Part shown: in pieces, positions 8,682 through 15,426 of the stretch
How the letters are laid out: each line of letters starts with the position of its first letter
Position numbering within the stretch: position 1 is the first letter of the stretch
Notes under the pieces: model-generated
The model's input: only the letters and a program-made list of their open reading frames with translations
The model's database searches: none
What the model was told of the DNA's origin: nothing
Program-made: the position numbers and the translations under genes
From: Anaerolineales bacterium
Lineage (GTDB): Bacteria > Chloroflexota > Anaerolineae > Anaerolineales > Villigracilaceae
NCBI GenBank assembly: GCA_016928525.1
Contig: JAFGKO010000301.1
Coordinates: forward strand, 1 to 30,835
Direction: 5' to 3'
Length of the DNA: 30,835 bases

Positions 8682-8717
8682 CTTATCCTTCGCCCGAGCA
8701 AACGGGCGAAGGATAAG
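8682..8717 (-). other. Strong intercistronic hairpin downstream of the binding-protein gene
   Basis: CTTATCCTTCGCCCG (8682-8696) and CGGGCGAAGGATAAG (8703-8717) form a perfect 15-bp stem with a 6-base loop. It lies 30 bases after the binding-protein gene and before the PanE-like gene on the same strand. Neither strand has a T-run after the stem, so it is not a standard intrinsic terminator. The likely role, by analogy with binding-protein operons in general, is to protect the 3' end of the highly expressed first-gene mRNA or to limit read-through. This is inference. Confidence 0.7.
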
Positions 8718-8746
8718 TGCGTATCTTATGTTATGTTCCGGAGAAA

Positions 8747-10366
8747 TTATCTATCGAGCCAAGCCAGGTGAAAGTCATCAACAAATTTGTTTGTCTTGTA
8801 AATGCCCGAATCTTTCAAATCTTCGGTATAAGCAACAACATATTTTGTCAGCGTAATAACCTTCATTTGGGTCTGTTCCTCGAACACCTTATAGGCAGTT
8901 TCCTGGAACAGCTTATTGGAAGTCTCTTCGTCTGCTGCAACCGCTTCGTTGATCATGGCGTTGACTTCATCAGTATGCAAGAATGTATCGACACCCAGGG
9001 CGAAATCCAAGCCCTGAATGAAGTTCGCTGCCAATTGAGATGCCTGACCATTGGAGGTGCCCATCGGGTGCAGGAGCATACCATATTCCCAATCGCCAAT
9101 GTAGGCTTTGTAGTTTGCACGTTCAACCATGTTGAGTTCGGCAGTGATGCCCACAGCAGCAAGCTGCTCAGCAATAATTTGTGCGCCATCCTCCATGCTT
9201 CCGACCTCGAGAGTAATTCTGGTTGGGAAGCCATCTGCATAGCCAGCCTCTTTCAGTAATTCCCTTGCCTTCTCAGGGTTGTACGGAAAGCCTGTTACAT
9301 CAGGAGAGTAGACAGGGTCGGATGTTTTAGCCCATTGAGTACCCTCGAAATAGTAGCCTTTGGTGACAGCTTCCGAGATCGCTTCGCTGTCAATGGCGTA
9401 GCTGACAGCCTGACGGACGCGAATGTCATAAAACGGGTCATCCTCATCCATAGCGTTATAGCAGAGGGTATAGCCAGTACCAGTCAACGCCGCGGTATCA
9501 ACGACAATACCTTCCTTCCCTTCAAGGTTAACCGCAAGGTCAAACTGGCCCACCTCGAGGATATCAAGCTCTCCTGCCTCAAGGGCTGCTGCTGCTACCT
9601 GGAGGTTGGTGTAGACCACCATGTTCACGCCGTCCAGACGTGGCTCACCACGCCAATAATCCTTAAATTTTACGAGGTTAACAGATACATCATGGTCCCA
9701 GCTCTCGAACATGAATGGGCCTGTACCAACGGGATGCTCCTGCAAATATTCCTCCCCATAGGTGTCAAATGCAAGCTTGGAAGTGATAAAGCAGGTGCGT
9801 GCCAAGGCGGTGGGAAATAGAGAATCCCATGCATTCATCTGGGCGACCACGGTGTAATCATCAACAGCTTCTGCACGGTCGAACTTGCTGTAGAAAGAAC
9901 CGGACCCCCAACCGCTTTCTTTATACTTGTTCAAGTTCCACGCTACAACTTCTGCATTCAGATCGCTGCCGTCGTGTAATTTAATGCCCTCCTTTACAAC
10001 CAGGGTATAGGTCAAAGCCTCCTGATCCGGAGTGATGGACTCGACCAGATAGGGCTGAGCAATACCGTTCTCATCGTACTTCATGATGAATTCGTTGGTA
10101 ACATTCAAAACGGCAACGTCAGTAGGATTACGGGTTGTCCAAGCGAGTAGCGTGGTGGGCTCGCTACTGATCATGTAATTTACAGTACCGCCAGTCTTGA
10201 AGGATTCCTCGGCCGGTTCCTCAGCAGCCGGTGCTTCAGTTGCTGGTGCCTCAGTTGCTGGTGCCTCGGCTGCAGGCGGTGCTTCAGTTGCAGCAGGCTG
10301 ACAAGCAGTCAGAACCATACTAAAAGCAATTAGCAGGCTCAGTATCAACAGGGTATTTCGTTTCAT
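8747..10366 (-). CDS. ABC transporter substrate-binding lipoprotein, family 5 (peptide/nickel type)
   Basis: This 539-residue lipoprotein would capture the ligand for the Dpp-type permease genes downstream. It has a signal peptide with lipobox LTAC (Cys22), then a low-complexity Ala/Pro/Glu/Thr linker with the repeat unit ATEAP to about residue 54. The family-5 solute-binding fold follows, with typical segments VLNVTNEFIMKYDENG, HDGSDLNAEVVAWNLN, HPVGTGPFMFESWD, IRVRQAVSYAIDSEAI and YNPEKARELLKEAGY. A very strong ribosome site (AGGAGGAAGG) stands before the ATG. It is the first gene of the operon, behind a candidate promoter and LacI-type operators. Family-5 proteins bind peptides but also oligosaccharides and other solutes; the ligand is not evident. 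Confidence 0.93.
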   Translation of the reverse strand: MKRNTLLILSLLIAFSMVLTACQPAATEAPPAAEAPATEAPATEAPAAEEPAEESFKTGGTVNYMISSEPTTLLAWTTRNPTDVAVLNVTNEFIMKYDENGIAQPYLVESITPDQEALTYTLVVKEGIKLHDGSDLNAEVVAWNLNKYKESGWGSGSFYSKFDRAEAVDDYTVVAQMNAWDSLFPTALARTCFITSKLAFDTYGEEYLQEHPVGTGPFMFESWDHDVSVNLVKFKDYWRGEPRLDGVNMVVYTNLQVAAAALEAGELDILEVGQFDLAVNLEGKEGIVVDTAALTGTGYTLCYNAMDEDDPFYDIRVRQAVSYAIDSEAISEAVTKGYYFEGTQWAKTSDPVYSPDVTGFPYNPEKARELLKEAGYADGFPTRITLEVGSMEDGAQIIAEQLAAVGITAELNMVERANYKAYIGDWEYGMLLHPMGTSNGQASQLAANFIQGLDFALGVDTFLHTDEVNAMINEAVAADEETSNKLFQETAYKVFEEQTQMKVITLTKYVVAYTEDLKDSGIYKTNKFVDDFHLAWLDR

Positions 10367-10482
10367 CTTCCTTCCTCCTTAATAGATTCAATCTGGTTGA
10401 ATTTGGTTTGGCACAAAAGAAATTATCTTACCCTTTTGGTGTTAGAAAAAATCTTGGTTTTTCCCCACCTCCTTCCCATAAA

Positions 10483-10498
10483 TTTACATCGATTTCAT
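10483..10498 (-). promoter_or_regulatory. Weak LacI-family operator-like site
   Basis: On the minus strand this reads ATGAAATCGATGTAAA. It shares AATCGAT and flanking positions with the two stronger sites at 10616-10631 and 11943-11958. It lies within the 5' leader of the operon, about 130 bases from the stronger site on the other side of the promoter. That spacing would suit looping by a LacI-family dimer of dimers. The match is looser, so this is tentative. Confidence 0.35.
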
Positions 10499-10580
10499 AC
10501 TTTTCCATGCATACTCACATTGCAATATGGGGTGGTTCTTTCATTATATTAACCGATTTTATAGCCTTGTTTCTTAATAA

Positions 10581-10609
10581 AATATAGCATAAGGTAATAA
10601 CAATTTCAA
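10581..10609 (-). promoter_or_regulatory. Candidate sigma70-type promoter of the Dpp/ICL-like operon
   Basis: Read on the minus strand, TTGAAA (10609-10604) and TATATT (10586-10581) are separated by 17 bases, close to the bacterial vegetative consensus. It lies upstream of the binding-protein gene and directly next to the operator-like site at 10616-10631. A second AT-rich -10-like TATAAT (10548-10543) lacks a convincing -35 box. Confidence 0.45.
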
Positions 10610-10615
10610 TAATCT

Positions 10616-10631
10616 TTGGCATCGATTGCAA
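10616..10631. promoter_or_regulatory. LacI-family operator-like palindrome upstream of the operon promoter
   Basis: The plus strand reads TTGGCATCGATTGCAA, an imperfect 16-bp palindrome with the central CG typical of LacI-family operators (5 of 7 half-site positions symmetric). Its reverse complement TTGCAATCGATGCCAA matches the site before the cupin gene (TTGCAATCGATACCAT) at 14 of 16 positions. The LacI-family gene lies between the two, which makes it the obvious candidate binder. Confidence 0.55.
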
Positions 10632-10704
10632 TGATATTTGTCACTTTATGCAAAAAAGTGCCTGCTCATGAGGAACAGGCACATAAGACATACCGCTTTT
10701 CAAT

Positions 10705-11691
10705 TTATGTTGATTCCCTCTCTACAATCGAAGAAATGATCATCATATTTTTTGTAACATGCTTTTCTTGCAGAACATCGATCAAATTTCTTGCAGCTGT
10801 GACACTTAAATCCAATAGCTTATTATCAAGCGAGGTCAGTCTCGGGGTGCTTATCTCAGCATATATGGAATTGTCAACTCCAATCACTGCGATCTGCTCT
10901 GGCACACATATATTCATGTCGCGCAATGCGCGGATGCCTCCAACTGCTAATAAATCAACCACATATATGATGCCATTCACTTCTGGATGCTCATTCACCA
11001 GCCTACAAGTTGCATCATAGGAACCTTGCAGTGAAGGTCCAGACCTGACAATCAAAGGTTTACTTTGATTGCACCATCGCTGAACACCTATTTCAAAGCC
11101 AAGCTGCTTTAACCTATTGCTCGGTGTGAATTTGTCAATAATAAAGGCAAGATTCTTACGATTTCTCTCCGCCAAAAGTTTTACGCAGTTTGTCACGCCT
11201 GCTTGTTCATCTGCAATTACGCCGTACACGTTCGGCAAATCCAGGTAACCGTTGGCGATAATGACAGGCGTTGTTGGGATATATTTTTCGATAGCCTGTT
11301 TTACAAGCTCTGCTTGGAAAGTCGACCCAATTAGAACCGCTGCTTCAACTTGCCTTTGACTCAAAATTTGAATATAACTGGCTTTGGCTTCCTCTTCGAT
11401 GCCTGTATTCATTATGATACAGCAATAGCCAAGCTTCACTAATTCGCGCTCGATAAAGTATACGCCTTCGGTATGATGCGTTGTTCGCATGTCTGAAATG
11501 AGGATGCCAATAATCTTGGATGCTTGGTTAACCAAGCTTCGAGCCGTCTCATTGGGAGAAAAATGATACATCTCCAAATATTTCAATACACGTTCCTTGG
11601 TTTCCTTACGAACACCTCTTTTGTTGTTAATCACACGGGAAACTGTACTGGCTGAAACACCAGCCGCTTTTGCTATATCATATATTGTCAT
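10705..11691 (-). CDS. LacI-family transcriptional regulator
   Basis: This 328-residue cytoplasmic repressor has an N-terminal LacI helix-turn-helix (TIYDIAKAAGVSASTVSRVINN, near residues 2-23) and hinge segment FSPNETARSLVN. A periplasmic-binding-protein-like effector domain follows, starting at KIIGILISDMRTTHH, with the late family segment IAVIGVDNSIYAEISTPRLTSLD. Full length is normal. The gene precedes the minus-strand transporter/lyase operon and faces away from the cupin gene. Similar operator-like sites lie before both targets and a different palindrome lies before its own start, so it probably controls both and itself. The ribosome site is poor: GGAG is about 14 bases before the ATG. 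The effector is unknown, probably the imported compound or a breakdown product. Confidence 0.92.
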   Translation of the reverse strand: MTIYDIAKAAGVSASTVSRVINNKRGVRKETKERVLKYLEMYHFSPNETARSLVNQASKIIGILISDMRTTHHTEGVYFIERELVKLGYCCIIMNTGIEEEAKASYIQILSQRQVEAAVLIGSTFQAELVKQAIEKYIPTTPVIIANGYLDLPNVYGVIADEQAGVTNCVKLLAERNRKNLAFIIDKFTPSNRLKQLGFEIGVQRWCNQSKPLIVRSGPSLQGSYDATCRLVNEHPEVNGIIYVVDLLAVGGIRALRDMNICVPEQIAVIGVDNSIYAEISTPRLTSLDNKLLDLSVTAARNLIDVLQEKHVTKNMMIISSIVEREST

Positions 11692-11756
11692 CTATTACTA
11701 TATATCTCCACAGTTTGCTTATCTATGTTTTGGAAGCGATTGCGTAAGTCCGCATC

Positions 11757-11762
11757 ATTATA
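11757..11762 (-). promoter_or_regulatory. Candidate -10 box of the LacI-family gene
   Basis: On the minus strand TATAAT (11762-11757) lies 65 bases upstream of the regulator's ATG. No good -35 hexamer stands at 16 to 18 bases; a TTGAAA occurs 21 bases upstream (11789-11784), which is too far for a standard promoter. Confidence 0.35.
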
Positions 11763-11803
11763 TCCGCACAAAAACAGGAAATGTTTCAAGAATCATGATA
11801 ATC

Positions 11804-11817
11804 TGAAACAAGTTTCA
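11804..11817. promoter_or_regulatory. Perfect palindrome TGAAAC-AA-GTTTCA upstream of the LacI-family gene
   Basis: TGAAACAAGTTTCA is a perfect 6-2-6 inverted repeat. A further half-site, GTTTCA, lies at 11783-11788, so the unit TGAAAC occurs three times within about 35 bases next to the candidate LacI-gene promoter. It is a plausible regulator site, distinct in sequence from the ATCGAT-centred operators. Confidence 0.4.
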
Positions 11818-11922
11818 CGTCAAGAAATCCGGCGTCAGGTTGACTCATACTTATCGCATGCGACATTGGGCTCATTTTCAGTCTTGATTAAATATTCAGA
11901 GGCAAATGACCAGAAAATACGC

Positions 11923-11928
11923 TATAAT
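11923..11928 (+). promoter_or_regulatory. Candidate -10 box of the cupin gene
   Basis: A consensus TATAAT stands 47 bases before the cupin ATG, without a good -35 hexamer (AGGCAA at the expected distance). Initiation a few bases downstream would put the operator-like site 11943-11958 just inside the transcript, a position where a repressor blocks transcription. Confidence 0.4.
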
Positions 11929-11942
11929 ATCAAGAAGATGTA

Positions 11943-11958
11943 TTGCAATCGATACCAT
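11943..11958. promoter_or_regulatory. LacI-family operator-like site before the cupin gene
   Basis: TTGCAATCGATACCAT differs at only 2 of 16 positions from the reverse complement of the site at 10616-10631. It lies between the TATAAT box and the ribosome site AAAGGAG (11964-11970) of the cupin gene. Confidence 0.5.
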
Positions 11959-11975
11959 GGGATAAAGGAGTTTCT

Positions 11976-12326
11976 ATGATTCGGCAGAATAAAGAAAAAC
12001 GCATTGAGGTTAGAGAGCATGCATTCGATGGCGAAGGGAAGATAACCGTCCGCAGCTTGTTAAATAATGAAGAAGAGATGTACCATAAAGGCCGAGTTTT
12101 TGCTCACACCTCATTACCACCTGGCAGTTCGATCGGCTATCACATCCACTCTGGCGAATCCGAAACCTATTATATATATAGCGGTATTGGCGAATTCAAT
12201 GATAACGGCACTTTGAAAACTGTTCAAAAAGGCGATGTAACCTTTACACCTGCCCAAGAAGGTCATGGCATAAAAAATATCGGTGACGAACCTCTTGAAC
12301 TGATCGCATTAATCCTTTATGAATGA
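11976..12326 (+). CDS. Single-domain cupin protein
   Basis: This 116-residue protein folds as one conserved beta-barrel with both cupin motifs. Motif 1 includes GYHIHSGESETYYIYSG (His56, His58, then Glu61/Glu63). Motif 2 is GDVTFTPAQEGHGIKN with His97. These residues bind a divalent metal in the family. I chose the ATG at 11976 because AAAGGAG ends 5 bases before it; an upstream ATG (11938) has no such site and would overlap the operator. Small cupins of this kind are isomerases, epimerases or lyases of sugar acids and related compounds, or ligand sensors; the exact reaction is not readable. Operator sharing suggests that it serves the same pathway as the transporter/lyase operon rather than the uronate operon downstream. 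Confidence 0.85.
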   Translation: MIRQNKEKRIEVREHAFDGEGKITVRSLLNNEEEMYHKGRVFAHTSLPPGSSIGYHIHSGESETYYIYSGIGEFNDNGTLKTVQKGDVTFTPAQEGHGIKNIGDEPLELIALILYE

Positions 12327-12558
12327 TCCTTTATTGAAAACAAGGAAGCACTCTTGTAAAATCCTTTCCTATCAAATCAATATTTCAATAAATTTGCCAA
12401 ACTCTCAAAATTCCTATTTCCGTAGCAAGTTGATGGAGTATTACAGAATTTTGCCCCTTCGGGTCAAGTTTTGGTCAGGCGTGGAACCCACGTAGCAAGC
12501 ATAGGGTATTTTCGCTGACTAAATCAGACAATTTGACGAAGGCTTTAATGCTTTTCCA
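12327..12558 (+). other. Intergenic region before the uronate operon
   Basis: This 232-base stretch has no gene. It contains two copies of CGTAGCAAG (12421-12429 and 12491-12499). TTGACG at 12533-12538 resembles a -35 box, but any partnered -10 would overlap the uxaC start. No clear ribosome site is seen for uxaC. The promoter of the operon must lie here, but I cannot place it. Confidence 0.4.
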
Positions 12559-14007
12559 ATGAATACTCTCACCCCTGATCGCCATTTCTCACCAGAGATG
12601 TTAACGCGCGCGTTAGCACGCGAGCTCTATCAAGCGGTTGCCTCGCTTCCGCTCATCTGTCCTCACGGGCATGTCGACCCACGTCTCTTCGCTGACCCGG
12701 ACGCAACCTTCGGCACACCTGCTGACCTCTTCATTATCCCAGACCATTACGTCACGCGCATGTTGTATTCGCAGGGAATATCGCTCGAAGCTCTCGGTGT
12801 TCAACCCTCATCCCCGTCCCCTCTCCCTGCTAAGGAGAGGGGTGCCGGAGGCGGGGCAAGGATCGAAACGGATCATCGTAAAATCTGGCGCATCTTCTGT
12901 GAAAATTTCTATCTCTTTCGTGGGACGCCCAGTGGTATCTGGCTGACTCACGAACTGAGCGAAGTCTTTGGCGTGGACGAAAACCCGGACGCCTCGAACG
13001 CGGACCGATTGTTTGATTCGCTTTCAGATAAATTATCCTCTCCCGAATTTTCCCCTCGCAAACTCTTCGAGCGCTTCAAAATCGAAGTACTATGTACTAC
13101 CGATGCGGCGACCGACACACTCGAACATCATCAGGCCATCCGTAACTCTGGTTGGGGCGGGCGCATTCTCCCTACCTTCCGCCCTGATGCCGTTGTCAAT
13201 CTCGACGCACCGAATTGGAAGGCGAACATAGCAAAGCTGAACGAAGTCAGCGGAATCAATGTCGTTGATTACAAATCATTTATTCAGGCATTAGAGCAAC
13301 GCCGTGCCTTCTTCAGGGCCATGGGCGCAACCGCTACCGACCACGCTGCCTTGACTCCCGCTACCGCTGAATTGCCCCCCATTGAAGCCAATGCCATTTT
13401 TCAACGCGCCCTCAAAGGCGAACTGGATTCATCTGATGCAATGCGTTTCACCGCCCACATGTTGATGGAAATGGCGCGTATGAGCATCGAGGATGGCTTG
13501 GTCATGCAATTGCATCCCGGGTCGCTGCGCAATCATAACGAAATCGTCTTCCAAAAGTTCGGCCTGGATAAAGGCGCGGATATCCCTGTTCAAACTGAAT
13601 ATACGCGTAACCTTTACCCGCTGCTCAATAAATACGGCAACGACCCACGTCTTACGCTGATTCTTTTCACGCTTGACGAAACAACTTATTCACGCGAACT
13701 CGCCCCGCTGGCCGGGCACTACCCCGCCCTGAAGCTGGGACCGCCCTGGTGGTTCCACGACAGTCTGAACGGCATGGCGCGTTACTTTGACCAAGTAATG
13801 GAAACGGCGGGACTCTACAACACCGCAGGCTTCAACGATGATACGCGCGCCTTCTGCTCCATCCCAGCACGGCACGATGTCTGGCGCCGGGCTTCTGCAA
13901 ACTGGCTGGCGGGGTTGGTCCTCCGTCACATCGTGGATTTGGATGATGCGCGCGAGATGATTCAAGATTTGGCAGTCAATCTTGCCAAACGTGCTTATAA
14001 ACTCTAA
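12559..14007 (+). CDS. uxaC: Uronate isomerase (glucuronate/galacturonate isomerase)
   Basis: The enzyme interconverts D-glucuronate with D-fructuronate and D-galacturonate with D-tagaturonate, the first step of cytoplasmic uronate breakdown. The 482-residue protein is an amidohydrolase-fold member. Landmarks are the metal-binding start LICPHGHVDPRLF, the FYLFRGTPSGIWL segment, IEVLCTTDAATDTLEHH, the long TIM-barrel stretch ending in VMQLHPGSLRNHN, and KLGPPWWFHDS. It is slightly longer than typical members (about 470) because residues 83-101 come from a palindromic repeat carried in frame (12805-12861). The ATG lacks a good ribosome site. It is the first gene of the uronate operon and is followed by the epimerase gene after 78 bases. 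Confidence 0.93.
   Translation: MNTLTPDRHFSPEMLTRALARELYQAVASLPLICPHGHVDPRLFADPDATFGTPADLFIIPDHYVTRMLYSQGISLEALGVQPSSPSPLPAKERGAGGGARIETDHRKIWRIFCENFYLFRGTPSGIWLTHELSEVFGVDENPDASNADRLFDSLSDKLSSPEFSPRKLFERFKIEVLCTTDAATDTLEHHQAIRNSGWGGRILPTFRPDAVVNLDAPNWKANIAKLNEVSGINVVDYKSFIQALEQRRAFFRAMGATATDHAALTPATAELPPIEANAIFQRALKGELDSSDAMRFTAHMLMEMARMSIEDGLVMQLHPGSLRNHNEIVFQKFGLDKGADIPVQTEYTRNLYPLLNKYGNDPRLTLILFTLDETTYSRELAPLAGHYPALKLGPPWWFHDSLNGMARYFDQVMETAGLYNTAGFNDDTRAFCSIPARHDVWRRASANWLAGLVLRHIVDLDDAREMIQDLAVNLAKRAYKL
12805..12861 (+). repeat. Palindromic repeat element inside uxaC
   Basis: CCCCTCTCC (12818-12826) and GGAGAGGGG (12834-12842) form a perfect 9-bp stem. An outer CCCCG (12812-12816) pairs with CGGGG (12852-12856), separated by the remainder GTGCCGGAGG type spacer. 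This is the layout of a widespread GC-rich intergenic repeat family of Chloroflexota and other bacteria. Here it is 57 bases long and keeps the uxaC frame, adding about 19 residues rich in Pro, Ser and Gly (read as SPSPLPAKERGAGG). The insertion point follows GISLEALGV, where homologs have a variable surface loop. Exact ends are estimated. Confidence 0.75.
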
Positions 14008-14011
14008 ACTT

Positions 14012-14067
14012 GTCAAAGGTCGAAGGTCAAACGTCTGCTCCTAAACCTTCGACTTTCAACCTTTGAC
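14012..14067 (+). repeat. Inverted-repeat hairpin between uxaC and uxaE
   Basis: GTCAAAGGT (14012-14020) pairs with ACCTTTGAC (14059-14067), and GTCGAAGGT (14019-14027) with ACCTTCGAC (14045-14053), giving a nested hairpin that nearly fills the 78-base gap. It has no T-run, so a role in mRNA processing or a small mobile repeat is more likely than termination. Confidence 0.55.
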
Positions 14068-14085
14068 CTTCAACAGGAATTAACT

Positions 14086-15249
14086 ATGCTTTCTCCTCTT
14101 GGTCTTTCCCCCTCTTTCGGCTTCGGCGACCGACTCGGAATCGCCACACCCGGTCATATTGCCGCTGTCAAAGGCACGAAGTTCGCACCGGTCTTTGCGC
14201 AGCAGTCTGTACGTGAGAATGTACGCACGGGACGCACCCTGCAGCAGGTCTTGGATGATGCCAAACGCGCCATCGAGGCCGTCCAATGGGATGCTCCCTG
14301 GGGCGCGGATGCCGATCACTTGAAAACTGTAGACGAGCTACAGCCTTTCGTCGAAGCGGGCTATACCTTCTTCACCGTTGATCCTGGCGAACACGTGGAC
14401 AACGCCGCCGATACCGATTCGGTCGAAGTGTTGAAGCAAAAAGTCGTGGCGTTTAACTGGGATGAATTATCAGCATTGTATCTGTCTGGAAGCGACGAGC
14501 AGGTTTGGGGTCGGTTTGATGCGGAGTCGTTGATGCGGGCAACAGTCAAGTATGGCAGGGCCATCCGGCACGTGGTCACGATGTTCAAGCGTATGTCCGA
14601 GATGAAGGATGAATTCGACTTCGAGATGTCGGTGGACGAGACCGATGCCCCTACCACGCCGCTCGAACATTTCTTCATCGCCAATGAATTGATACGGGCA
14701 GGCGTGAAGTTCACATCACTTGCGCCACGCTTTATCGGACACTTTGAGAAAGGTGTGGATTACATTGGCGATTTGGATAAGTTGGATGTGGAACTAGGTA
14801 AACATGCCGCTGTGACAGCGCACTTTGGTACGTATAAATTGAGTTTGCATTCGGGTTCGGACAAGCTCAGTGTCTATCCGCTGCTTGCGAAGCATTGGGG
14901 TGAACGCATTCATGTCAAAACGGCAGGGACCAGTTATCTCGAAGCTTTGCGCGTGTTGGCAAAATATGAGCCTGATCTGTTCTCAAAGATTTATGCGTTG
15001 GGGCGTGAACGTTACGAAACAGATCGTCTCACTTATCACGTTTCGGCGCAATTGGAAAAATTACCGAATACGGATAATCTGCCTGCGCTGTTGGATGATT
15101 TTCACGCGCGCGAAGTTTTGCATGTCACATTCGGTTCAGCTCTGGGGCGGTTTGGCGTAGAATTGAAAGCGACGCTCGCCAAACATGATGATGCTTATTT
15201 CGACGGGCTAAAGGCGCATTTCGAGAAGCATTTGAGTTTGTTGAGATAA
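14086..15249 (+). CDS. uxaE: Tagaturonate/fructuronate epimerase (UxaE family)
   Basis: The 387-residue protein matches the UxaE family, which epimerises D-tagaturonate to D-fructuronate and so joins the galacturonate branch to the glucuronate branch. Recognised segments are the start FGFGDRLGIATPGHIAAVK, the FAQQSVREN stretch, TFFTVDPGEHVDNAAD, and the His-rich second half: APRFIGHFEKGVDYIGD, HAAVTAHFGTYKLSLHSGSDK and RIHVKTAGTSYLEALR. These probably supply metal and substrate ligands; I cannot assign individual roles. AGGA lies 7 bases before the ATG. The position directly after uxaC and before an oxidoreductase is the expected context. The assignment relies on family recognition by eye. 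Confidence 0.85.
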   Translation: MLSPLGLSPSFGFGDRLGIATPGHIAAVKGTKFAPVFAQQSVRENVRTGRTLQQVLDDAKRAIEAVQWDAPWGADADHLKTVDELQPFVEAGYTFFTVDPGEHVDNAADTDSVEVLKQKVVAFNWDELSALYLSGSDEQVWGRFDAESLMRATVKYGRAIRHVVTMFKRMSEMKDEFDFEMSVDETDAPTTPLEHFFIANELIRAGVKFTSLAPRFIGHFEKGVDYIGDLDKLDVELGKHAAVTAHFGTYKLSLHSGSDKLSVYPLLAKHWGERIHVKTAGTSYLEALRVLAKYEPDLFSKIYALGRERYETDRLTYHVSAQLEKLPNTDNLPALLDDFHAREVLHVTFGSALGRFGVELKATLAKHDDAYFDGLKAHFEKHLSLLR

Positions 15250-15331
15250 CTTGATTATCAGTAGATCACGAAATGACTGGGAGAAGCCCGAAAACAGGGG
15301 TACCCTTTCAACTTTCGTGAAGTACCGATTA

Positions 15332-15407
15332 TGTCATTGCGAGGAGCGAAGTGACGAAGCAATCCCCTTATGATGGGCGACTGCTTTGCCAAAGGCTCGC
15401 AGTGACA
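15332..15407 (+). repeat. Intergenic REP/MITE-like element (TGTCATTGCGAG type)
   Basis: TGTCATTGCGAG (15332-15343) and CTCGCAGTGACA (15396-15407) are terminal inverted repeats with one mismatch. Inside lie GAAGCAATC and GACTGCTTTG, a second, imperfect pair. Elements with this sequence are frequent dispersed repeats in many bacterial genomes. It lies in the 177-base gap between uxaE and the SDR gene and is only 19 bases from the SDR start. Confidence 0.75.
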
Positions 15408-15426
15408 TGCCGTGCAAGGAACATAC

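Larger units (their letters stand above)
10367..10704. other. 338-base regulatory intergenic region between the LacI gene and its putative target operon
   Basis: There is no gene here. The stretch is AT-rich and holds a candidate minus-strand promoter (10581-10609) and two operator-like palindromes centred on ATCGAT (10483-10498 and 10616-10631). The implied 5' leader of the binding-protein mRNA is about 200 bases. I see no hairpin followed by a T-run that would end the LacI transcript, so read-through from the regulator gene into the operon is possible. Confidence 0.6.

Noticed and set aside
8682..8717. Reading the hairpin as a rho-independent terminator
   Set aside because: No T-run follows the stem on either strand, and downstream genes in the same direction belong to the same functional group.
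8717..9259. A 180-codon plus-strand open frame at the end of the family-5 binding-protein gene
   Set aside because: It is antisense to the binding protein, and its apparent Leu/Ile-rich sequence has no family match.
11976..12326. Calling the small cupin KdgF (unsaturated uronate processing) because of the uronate operon nearby
   Set aside because: Apart from the general cupin motifs I see no KdgF-specific features, and the operator similarity ties it to the other operon.
12533..12558. TTGACG upstream of uxaC as a promoter -35 box
   Set aside because: A -10 box at normal spacing would overlap the start codon, and none is visible.
15412..15426. GTG start 15 bases upstream for the SDR gene
   Set aside because: ATG 15427 has a better placed AAGGA, and the extra residues add nothing to the fold.
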